A stretch of 10,110 nt of DNA, taken from positions 1-10,110 of the forward strand of contig CAZART010000155.1 in the NCBI GenBank assembly GCA_964487555.1, in the 5' to 3' direction. The position numbers and the translations under genes are program-made. This DNA comes from CAZART01 sp964487555 (GTDB lineage: Bacteria > Bacteroidota > Rhodothermia > Rhodothermales > VXPQ01). Below the pieces are notes generated by a model. It searched no databases. It saw nothing but the letters and a program-made list of their open reading frames with translations, and was not told the origin of the DNA. Numbering within the stretch: the first letter of the stretch is position 1; every line of letters begins with the position of its first letter. Shown here piece by piece: positions 1 to 5,753 of this stretch.

Positions 1-830
1 GCGATGCTCCGAGGCAAGAAGACGGGGACTCCGTCGAGGCGAAACTGCTGGGCGCCTGCGTCGCCTCCCTGAACGTGTACGTCGGCCGTCACGTCGTTGA
101 GCCGGACGCCCGGCAGCACCTGCACGCGCCGCAAAGGTGCCGGCGAGCCGACGAGGCCGATCGGCGCACCGGATGTTCCCGAAGAAGGTCGTCCCAGCGT
201 ATTCGAAGGCCGGTGCTGCTGCAGTCCGTCCACGATCACCGGTGTGATGAGGATCGGCTCGGATCGCAGCGCGGCCTCGGCCCGAAACTGCTCGCGCGGG
301 CCGATCGACAGGGTGTCTCGCCACGGGCGGTATCCGACGTGTGTGATCATGAGCACGTAGCGGCCGGGAAGCAGGGCAGGAAACGTAAACCGGCCCGACC
401 GATCCGAGATGGTCTTCAATCCAGCGTCGGCCAACTGAACGTGCGAATCGGCGAGCGGGCCGCCGGTCTCCACGTCGAAGACGCGCCCCGTCACGAATCC
501 GCGCTCGGGCGCGAGCCGCACTCGTTCCGTCACGACGTACGTACCGGACGAGAGCCGATAGAAATCGAGGCCGCTCTCGGTGAGGATGCATTGAAGAACG
601 GCTTCCGCGTCCACGTTCTCGGCCGCACACGACGCTCTCCGGCCGCGCACGAGCGCCGGTTCGTAGGAAACGGCTACGCCGGTCGCTTCCACGAACCGCT
701 CGAGCGCTTCGTCGAGCGAGACTTCACGCAAGGCCAGGCTGTACTCCTGCGCCTGAGCGCGCGCGGCGCCGGGCTGCAGAATGAGCAGCAGCGAGATCGC
801 TGCAAGGGCTATGATGCGGAAGTCTCGCAA
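1..830 (-). CDS. TonB-dependent outer-membrane receptor, N-terminal part (runs off the window edge)
   Basis: The frame is open from a TTG at 830 to the left edge, giving 276 residues of a longer protein. Residues 1-26 form a signal peptide with a hydrophobic core (IIALAAISLLLIL) ending near ARAQA. Residues about 29-100 resemble an STN (secretin and TonB N-terminal) domain, with a possible Cys68-Cys81 disulfide. Residues about 110-190 form a carboxypeptidase-regulatory-like beta-sandwich (GFVTGRVFDVETGGPLAD, then SDRSGRFTFPALLPGRY). From about 195 the plug begins, with the typical VQVLPGV and QQFRLDGVPVF segments. Such receptors import ligands through the outer membrane using TonB energy, and those with an STN domain also signal to a FecR-type anti-sigma factor. 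It is last in a minus-strand gene run that contains a sigma/FecR pair, its probable partners (inference). No ATG or GTG precedes the TTG in frame after the stop at 843-845. The substrate cannot be told, and the beta-barrel lies outside the window. Confidence 0.88.
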   Translation of the reverse strand, partial: MRDFRIIALAAISLLLILQPGAARAQAQEYSLALREVSLDEALERFVEATGVAVSYEPALVRGRRASCAAENVDAEAVLQCILTESGLDFYRLSSGTYVVTERVRLAPERGFVTGRVFDVETGGPLADSHVQLADAGLKTISDRSGRFTFPALLPGRYVLMITHVGYRPWRDTLSIGPREQFRAEAALRSEPILITPVIVDGLQQHRPSNTLGRPSSGTSGAPIGLVGSPAPLRRVQVLPGVRLNDVTADVHVQGGDAGAQQFRLDGVPVFLPRSI

Positions 831-880
831 TAGAACGGTTCGCTATTTCAGTGTCACGAGCGGCATCCACGCGGACGAAG

Positions 881-1378
881 CTACTCTTGTGCAGAACCGT
901 CCCTTTCGGCACGGATCAAAGCCCGGTACTGAGGCGGCCCTCCGTCGGGATCTGCATCCGGGTAGGGGTTCAACTCGAGCAATTTGAAGGTGAAATCTCC
1001 GATGTCGACGGAATCGTTCTCTTCGTACGGCGTCTGCGCGAGGCCGGGAATCTTCAGAACGAACATGGAGTCGCCCGCGGCTGAGATCAGGCTGAATCCG
1101 GCGTCTGCCCATCCCTGCCAGACGCAGACCGCAGGGCACCGGCTGTCCTGATGCACGTCCTCGAAGGTTAGGAGCGCATCGCTTTGGCCGAGACGCACCG
1201 TGTCGCCTTCATCGATCTCGACGAGTTCCCCTATAGCGATCGAGCGCATCCCGCCCGGAGACGAGAGATCGCAGCCGGCGAGGATGCTGAGAAACAGCGC
1301 ACCGACGAGCCACGTGAATGCCGTCGACGGCAAAATGACGCCGCGCCGCTCTCGTATCGACCTACAAAGATTGTTCAT
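881..1378 (-). CDS. Orphan lipoprotein, 165 aa, with CxxxC motif
   Basis: The ATG at 1378 was chosen although the frame is open to 1516, because it follows the upstream stop by 7 bp, has an AGGA-like site before it, and gives a clean lipoprotein signal: arginine-rich start, hydrophobic stretch 22-33, lipobox LAGC with lipidated Cys36. The mature part is small and acidic. It contains CPAVCVW at residues 81-87 followed by a glycine, and then FKLLELNPYPDADP near 131-144 and a closing YRALIRAER strand. I recall short uncharacterised bacterial lipoproteins with a similar CP..V.CVW.G segment and a late LNPYP segment, but no function is assigned to them that I know of. The two cysteines may form a small disulfide loop. 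It is probably cotranscribed with the BamE-like gene upstream and the receptor downstream (50 bp away). Confidence 0.8.
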   Translation of the reverse strand: MNNLCRSIRERRGVILPSTAFTWLVGALFLSILAGCDLSSPGGMRSIAIGELVEIDEGDTVRLGQSDALLTFEDVHQDSRCPAVCVWQGWADAGFSLISAAGDSMFVLKIPGLAQTPYEENDSVDIGDFTFKLLELNPYPDADPDGGPPQYRALIRAERDGSAQE

Positions 1379-1385
1379 CGATGTC

Positions 1386-1883
1386 CTACCGTAAAATCGT
1401 GATCGATTCGACCCGCGAATCCACATAACCAATTTTGATACGAGAGGAATGGAAGTCATGGTACTCCCATGTCCATTCGCCGTGCGTTGCGTCTTTTGTG
1501 GAATATGGAACCCCAAGTACCTCTATAACGCGGCTGCGCGTCGTCCCGATTCCGATCCCGCTCCTCGTTGTGCCGGTATAAGGCGCGGAAACACCTATGG
1601 ACCGTGCTCCTTTGGGCGTCACGTACCAGATAGAGACCGACATGCCGGCATGAGCGCCCGTGGTGTAGTCGTAGATGACCCCGGCAAAGTCGCCGAGCCC
1701 AATGTAGTCCGGCCGGCCGAGCTTTCGGATCACCGCCGTCGTGTCGTCGCCGAGCCGAACATCGTCTATACTTTCGGCGACAATAATGCGCGCGTCGTCC
1801 GCAGGGTCTATGAGCCCGCAGCCGCACAGTAGTGCGAGAGTGAACATCGCAGTGGCCACCAGTGGAATCCTGGCTGCGCTCAT
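1386..1883 (-). CDS. BamE/SmpA-like lipoprotein with two repeat modules, 165 aa
   Basis: The ATG at 1883 has a GGA seven bases upstream and begins a lipoprotein signal: hydrophobic residues 7-19, lipobox LCGC, lipidated Cys22. Starts further upstream would overlap the serpin gene or lack a better site. The mature part holds two similar motifs. The first is IDDVRLGDDTTAVIRKLGRP (about 39-58) and the second is GIGIGTTRSRVIEVLGVP (about 109-126), followed by WTWEYHD and IGYVDSRVESITI. This G-x-(T/D)-x2-x-V-x4-G-x-P pattern followed by a W-Y strand and a final V-x-x-I strand is that of the BamE/SmpA/OmlA-like fold, which in known proteins supports outer-membrane assembly or inhibitor folds. Its role here is unknown. 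It lies 41 bp after serpin A and 7 bp before the next lipoprotein gene, so it is surely in the same transcript. Family assignment rests on motif pattern only. Confidence 0.78.
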   Translation of the reverse strand: MSAARIPLVATAMFTLALLCGCGLIDPADDARIIVAESIDDVRLGDDTTAVIRKLGRPDYIGLGDFAGVIYDYTTGAHAGMSVSIWYVTPKGARSIGVSAPYTGTTRSGIGIGTTRSRVIEVLGVPYSTKDATHGEWTWEYHDFHSSRIKIGYVDSRVESITILR

Positions 1884-1924
1884 CTCACGTTCCATCTCTC
1901 GGAATATGCTGATGGGGGCATTTT

Positions 1925-3196
1925 TCAGAGGCTCACGACCATTCCGGCAAACAAAATCGTCCCCGAATGTCGTTCTCGGATGAAGAACAGGAAAGGCCGA
2001 TCTACGTGCATCGTGACCTGCGAGCCGCCGCACCCGGCACACTCCGCGATGGCCACGACCGTTACGGCGGCCGCCTCCGTGCCTTCCTCGTCGACCTCGA
2101 CGAAGGTCTTGTGCAGGACGTAATCGATCCAGAGCCCACCGCTGCGCCGAATGCGCGTGAAGTCGGCTCGAGCACCGTCGAAGGCGATGTCCATGCCCAT
2201 CGCTCCCAGGATTTCGTTGAGCTTCTTCTCGTACTCCAGCTTGAACTTCGGCAGCCGCAGCGAGACGTCCGTCGCCTCGAACCGCCCCGTCCAGTCGTCC
2301 CAGGTCTCCTGATCGAGGTCGTCGATGAGCGACTGGAGGTCCTCACCGTCGCGGGGAACGATTACGGACATGCTGTAAAGGCTGTCGCCGTACGGCAGAT
2401 CGACGGCCTGGAAGCGCTCGGTCTCGAAGTAGGCGAGCTCCGCCTGCTGCTCCATCATCGGTACGTCCGTGCGCTCGCCGTTCCCGTTCGTGAAGGGGCG
2501 TTCTTGCGTGTCGTCAGGATCGAATTCGTACGTCCACGTCCCATTGAAATAAATGGCATTGATCAGATACATCACCACGGCCGGGTCGATCTCCTGGAGA
2601 ATCTCCTCGATCTTGCCGTGGGTCTTCTCGTCCACCCATCCGTTGATTACGTCGACCGATCTGGGATCGCTGAAATCCAGATCGCGAACTTCGGAGTCGA
2701 AGTAGTCTTCATTGGCGTCGAGAAACGGCTGCTCGACCTCAAAGCCCTGGCGGTACCAGATCGAGTTTGCGATTTCGAAGACGACCTTCGGATCCAATCC
2801 GCGCAGAAGGTCGATAAGGCTGCGATACGACGCATTGATTTCGGTCTCCGACAGGCCGCTGCGCTCAAGCGTCTGTCGCATCGCCTCATACGTCTCGCCG
2901 TCGGCTCCGTTGAGCGTCATGCCGAGGGCGAGCGAAACGCTGAGCGGAGAGATGAAGATGTTGTTCGCGCCTTCATCCCTGCTGACGGCACGGAAGAGGT
3001 TGAATCCGAACCGGTTGTCCGAATCCACCATCTGTTGCTCCGCCGACGTGAGCGCGCGAACCTGGCGCTGTTCGTCCTCGGGCGGGAGCAGCTCGCAACC
3101 ATGAATGACGAGGGCGGCGGAAAGCAGCATGAACAGCGCGAAAACAACTCGGGCAGCGCCGGTCATCGGGCTCGTGCGTCTAAAGTTCGTGGCCAT
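1925..3196 (-). CDS. Serpin lipoprotein A (serine/cysteine protease inhibitor)
   Basis: This is a 423-aa protein of full serpin length. The signal peptide ends in lipobox VIHGC with lipidated Cys34, so it is probably anchored to the outer membrane. Serpin landmarks run in order: FISPLSVSLALGMTLNGADG (81-100), EIANSIWYRQ (141-150), VINGWVDEKTHGKIEEIL (183-200), LINAIYFNGTW (211-221), VPMMEQ, AVDLPYGDSLYSM, and the closing VDRPFLFFIRERHSGTILFAG (398-418). The hinge EEGTEAAAVT (370-379) has small residues at P12-P10, which marks inhibitory serpins, so a suicide-substrate mechanism is likely. Canonical counting places P1 at Cys386, within the sequence ECAGCGG, a CxxC motif in the reactive loop. 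The loop is about four residues longer than in alpha-1-antitrypsin, so P1 is not certain. It is a paralogue of serpin B, 2.5 kb upstream. The ATG at 3196 has only a weak ribosome binding site. The target protease is unknown. Confidence 0.95.
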   Translation of the reverse strand: MATNFRRTSPMTGAARVVFALFMLLSAALVIHGCELLPPEDEQRQVRALTSAEQQMVDSDNRFGFNLFRAVSRDEGANNIFISPLSVSLALGMTLNGADGETYEAMRQTLERSGLSETEINASYRSLIDLLRGLDPKVVFEIANSIWYRQGFEVEQPFLDANEDYFDSEVRDLDFSDPRSVDVINGWVDEKTHGKIEEILQEIDPAVVMYLINAIYFNGTWTYEFDPDDTQERPFTNGNGERTDVPMMEQQAELAYFETERFQAVDLPYGDSLYSMSVIVPRDGEDLQSLIDDLDQETWDDWTGRFEATDVSLRLPKFKLEYEKKLNEILGAMGMDIAFDGARADFTRIRRSGGLWIDYVLHKTFVEVDEEGTEAAAVTVVAIAECAGCGGSQVTMHVDRPFLFFIRERHSGTILFAGMVVSL

Positions 3197-3241
3197 GTTA
3201 GCGTCGACTGGAAATACGCCGTAGATAATCGTTGAAGGGGT

Positions 3242-3676
3242 TCAATCGGGGCACCACATGAGACGGAACAAGTCGCCGTCGCTCGTGATGACTTCCGAAA
3301 CGGAGTGCAGGTGTGTGCCTGTGTCGGCATTCAACACGCGGAGCGCATAGAACGACCGGGTCGGTACGTTTCCGTCCGCATCGACGACGTCGAGAGCGTA
3401 AGCTTCGATCCTTACGTTGTCTCGGCCCCACTGATCGACCTTCTGCGCTTCGATCGTTTCAAATGCGGACGTCGCGTCCGATCCGATGCGCTCCACGAAC
3501 ACGACGTCTCCACATGCCCCCTCCGTGACGCGGTATGTCAGCGGCTCATCGGAGGCGGTCCCATGGGCATCACATGCGGAAAGTGGCACGATGCCAAGAC
3601 ACAGCAGAAGAGTGAGGCAAGAGTTCAGGCCACGAGCGACGGCAGTGTGCCCCGTCAGGGTGGGACGATGTCTCAT
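3242..3676 (-). CDS. Orphan lipoprotein, 144 aa
   Basis: I do not recognise this family. The ATG at 3676 gives a signal peptide with hydrophobic core LTLLLCLGIVPL and lipobox LSAC, lipidated Cys35. The mature chain of about 110 residues has two further cysteines, Cys55 near its start (EGACGD) and Cys142 three residues from its end (MWCPD), which could join the termini in a disulfide. The middle looks like a small beta-rich domain with alternating strands (VRIEAYALDVVD, SFYALRVLN, SVSEVITSDGDLFRLMW). It sits 47 bp after the FecR gene and 45 bp before serpin A, in the position often held by a dedicated surface partner in sigma/FecR loci, but no function can be assigned. Its start codon lies inside a short tandem duplication that creates a second, out-of-frame ATG upstream. 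Confidence 0.75.
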   Translation of the reverse strand: MRHRPTLTGHTAVARGLNSCLTLLLCLGIVPLSACDAHGTASDEPLTYRVTEGACGDVVFVERIGSDATSAFETIEAQKVDQWGRDNVRIEAYALDVVDADGNVPTRSFYALRVLNADTGTHLHSVSEVITSDGDLFRLMWCPD

Positions 3677-3702
3677 AGTAGGTGCGACGATGTCTCATAG
3701 TA
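3664..3702. repeat. Tandem 17-bp repeat (22-bp period) over a start codon
   Basis: The 17-mer GACGATGTCTCATAGTA occurs exactly at 3664-3680 and again at 3686-3702, with 5 bases between. Read on the minus strand each copy holds ATGAGACATCGTC. The downstream copy supplies the start of the 144-aa lipoprotein (3676). The upstream copy supplies an ATG at 3698 that is out of frame, because the period of 22 is not a multiple of three. Confidence 0.9.
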
Positions 3703-3723
3703 AATGTCACGTTGCAACAGCGA

Positions 3724-5007
3724 TCACGGCGTGGAAGAGGGGAGTATCTCGTATCCGTTGGCGGTGTGCCGGTAACGGAGGTCGAGCGTGTGGCAGATGT
3801 CTGAGATCACGTCCTCAGCCGATCCCGGATGTGGGTTGAGATATGTCAGAAGACGGCTTTGAATGTCCGGGTCGGTCACGCGCACCTCGACGTTGAAGCG
3901 GCGCTCGATGGTCCTGAATACGGAGCCGACCGGCTGATCGACGAAGGCGAGACCGCCCGTGCGCCAGGCGACGACGTGGTCCAGCGTGATGAATCTAGGC
4001 GGGCGAACGGCCGTCGAATCGCGTACGATCGAGGTGGCCTGGCCGGGCTCGAGCACGACCGTCTCGATAGAACGCCGCAGCATCGTCGCCGGGGATTCAT
4101 CGGGTGTCAATTCATCGCTTTCTAATGCGTCGGTCGCCAATTCTTCGGCCGCTAATTCATCGGCCGAATGTGCAAGCCGTTCGCCGGACGGACGACGCGG
4201 CGATACGGCTACCCGGCCGGATTCCAGCGCTACCGACGTTTCCGGGAACGGATCGGTCGACCACGCCCGGACATTGAAGCGCGTGCCGAGGACGGATATC
4301 GAGGCGTTGAACGTTTCAACGATGAAAGGACGCTGCGCCTCGGCTACGTCGAAGAAGGCTTCACCCTCCAGCGTAACCCGCCGCTCGTCGCGTCCCCAGA
4401 AATTCCGGTACGTGAGCGAGGAGCCGCTGCTCAACTCCGCGATCGACCCGTCGGTCAGCTCGACGGTCTCCGCAGCGCCGTACGGAACGGTCACGGTGCG
4501 GGGCTGAAGCCAGACGGCAAGGCCGATGGCCGTGACGACGAACGCGACAAAGGCGAAGCCCGCGACGCGGCGCCACGACGCCGTTCGAAGGCGCTGCCCG
4601 AGCCCCGACATTTCCCGCCCACGGCGGTCTCTCTTTTCGGTCTTCGCCCTGACACGGCGGTCACCGAGCCCGACGGGTGCTTTCGCGCCGCGGTCGCCGG
4701 GTCCAATCGGTTCCATCGTATCGCCGTCCCCAGGTTCGGTCTTCGCTTCCTCGGGATATTCCGAGCGTCCGCTCTTTTCCTCCAAGAGGTCACGCTCTTG
4801 CGCCAAAGCCATCACGCGGTCGGCGAAGTGCGGCGCGAACGTGCCCATCGTCGAGCGAGCCACGAGGCGGCGAAGGCGGCGCACTCGATCGTGCTCCGCC
4901 CGAGCTTCCACGGACGTTTCGAGCAGCCGCGCGAGCTCCAGCCGCGCGCCGGCGTCCAGCTCTTCGTCGAATGATCGCAGGAGAAGCTCCATCTCGTTAT
5001 CCCTCAT
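3724..5007 (-). CDS. FecR-type anti-sigma factor, inner-membrane signal transducer
   Basis: This 427-aa protein has the FecR layout. Residues 1-75 are a helical cytoplasmic domain expected to bind the sigma factor. Residues 76-145 form a long charged linker with GPGDR/GLGDR echoes. Residues 148-167 are the single membrane helix. The periplasmic FecR domain (about 172-270) shows VELTDGSIAELSSGSSL, VTLEGEAFFDVA and ISVLGTRFNVRAW. Residues about 352-423 form an STN-like C-terminal domain (FVDQPVGSVFRTIERRFNVEVRV), as in Bacteroidota FecR proteins. Between them is an acidic pentapeptide repeat (281-300). Known FecR proteins hold the sigma factor until a TonB receptor signals, and some are also needed to activate it. 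Its start overlaps the sigma gene by 11 bp and has GGAGG six bases upstream, so translation is probably coupled. The pairing with the receptor at the end of the run is inferred from the gene order. Confidence 0.92.
   Translation of the reverse strand: MRDNEMELLLRSFDEELDAGARLELARLLETSVEARAEHDRVRRLRRLVARSTMGTFAPHFADRVMALAQERDLLEEKSGRSEYPEEAKTEPGDGDTMEPIGPGDRGAKAPVGLGDRRVRAKTEKRDRRGREMSGLGQRLRTASWRRVAGFAFVAFVVTAIGLAVWLQPRTVTVPYGAAETVELTDGSIAELSSGSSLTYRNFWGRDERRVTLEGEAFFDVAEAQRPFIVETFNASISVLGTRFNVRAWSTDPFPETSVALESGRVAVSPRRPSGERLAHSADELAAEELATDALESDELTPDESPATMLRRSIETVVLEPGQATSIVRDSTAVRPPRFITLDHVVAWRTGGLAFVDQPVGSVFRTIERRFNVEVRVTDPDIQSRLLTYLNPHPGSAEDVISDICHTLDLRYRHTANGYEILPSSTP
4094..4168 (-). repeat. 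15-bp tandem repeats coding an acidic pentapeptide in FecR
   Basis: Consecutive 15-base units start at 4094, 4109, 4124, 4139 and 4154 on the plus strand and share the pattern AATTCaTCGgccgct. On the coding strand they give SADEL, AAEEL, ATDAL, ESDEL and then a degenerate TPDES (FecR residues about 281-305). Changes in copy number would keep the frame. The block interrupts the periplasmic part of FecR between the FecR core and the STN-like domain. Confidence 0.8.
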
Positions 5008-5596
5008 AATCGTCCTCCAGGTAAGGAGCGAGCAGGTCGCGCAAGTTTTTCTGAGCCCGATAGAGTCGGGAAAGCACGGTACCGACGGGGATGTCGAGAA
5101 GCTCCGCCGTCTCTCTCGTCGAGTAGCCGTTGATCAGTCTAAGCACGACGACCGAGCGGTGTATGGGATCAAGCTGTTCGATGGCTCTACGTACCTGTTC
5201 TTGTTCATCAATCCGCTGCAGTTCGCGTGCTCCGTCGACGACAGGCTCATAGAGACGGGCATCGTCGGTGTCCCGGCTCGTGAACCTCCGCCGCCGGCGT
5301 TTTCGGCGGTCGATCTCATTAAGTGAAAGATTGATGGCGATGCGGGTGAGGTACGGGGCCACGCCGCCCTCTCCGCGGTACTGATCGAGCGCCTCGTAAA
5401 AGCGGATGAACGTCTTCTGACCGACGTCGTCCGCCTCGGGTACTTGCCCCAGCATGCCAGTTACGGTCGCCGCCACAAGCCCTTCGTACCGCTCGACGAG
5501 CGCGCGAAAGGCCGCACGATCCCCGTCCCGCGCTCGCGCGACAAGTCGCTGCTCGGCGGCCTGATCGTCCGTCAGTTCGTTACGACCTTCTGACAA
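4997..5596 (-). CDS. ECF-type RNA polymerase sigma factor (sigma-70 family)
   Basis: This 199-aa protein has the two-domain ECF structure. Region sigma-2 covers about residues 15-100 (RDGDRAAFRALVERYEGLV, DDVGQKTFIRFYEAL, YLTRIAINLSLNEIDRRKR), followed by a basic stretch RRKRRRRRF. Region sigma-4 covers about 131-190, with LDPIHRSVVVLRLINGYS and the helix-turn-helix TAELLDIPVGTVLSRLYRA. It directs RNA polymerase to its own promoters and should be held by the FecR protein encoded next, with which it overlaps by 11 bp. The start is a TTG at 5596: between the in-frame stop at 5669-5671 and this codon there is no ATG or GTG, and the resulting N-terminus has normal ECF length. No clear promoter was found in the 157 bp upstream, so it may be read from the serpin B transcript or from a sigma-specific promoter I cannot recognise. 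Confidence 0.93.
   Translation of the reverse strand: MSEGRNELTDDQAAEQRLVARARDGDRAAFRALVERYEGLVAATVTGMLGQVPEADDVGQKTFIRFYEALDQYRGEGGVAPYLTRIAINLSLNEIDRRKRRRRRFTSRDTDDARLYEPVVDGARELQRIDEQEQVRRAIEQLDPIHRSVVVLRLINGYSTRETAELLDIPVGTVLSRLYRAQKNLRDLLAPYLEDDYEG
5014..5018 (-). promoter_or_regulatory. Ribosome binding site of the fecR-type gene
   Basis: GGAGG lies six bases before the ATG at 5007, within the last codons of the sigma gene. It decides the FecR start in favour of this ATG over the in-frame ATG five codons later, and points to translational coupling with sigma. Confidence 0.75.
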
Positions 5597-5753
5597 GGGA
5601 TGGAGTACGTGGTACGACTTGTGAATGTCGGCCGCTTCATCGTCCGAGACGCCGACGCAGCTCGTGCGTCATGAACTTCGCCGGCCTGCCGTCGCCGGGA
5701 AAGACAGAATGCACCGACCTTTGATTTCATCGGCGACATCGTTTTGCCGCGCG

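Noticed and set aside
75..833. Open frame of 252 codons on the plus strand at the left edge
   Set aside because: The minus strand here encodes a clear signal peptide, STN domain and TonB plug. The plus-strand product is arginine- and histidine-rich without family features.
1967..3235. Open frame of 422 codons on the plus strand opposite serpin A
   Set aside because: It mirrors the serpin gene on the other strand, and its translation has no recognisable domain. The serpin family match is decisive, and GC-rich codon use readily makes such mirror frames.
5691..5737. Inverted repeat GTCGCCG / CGGCGAC between serpin B and sigma
   Set aside because: The arms are only 7 bp with 33 bases between and no T run follows, so neither a terminator nor an operator can be supported.
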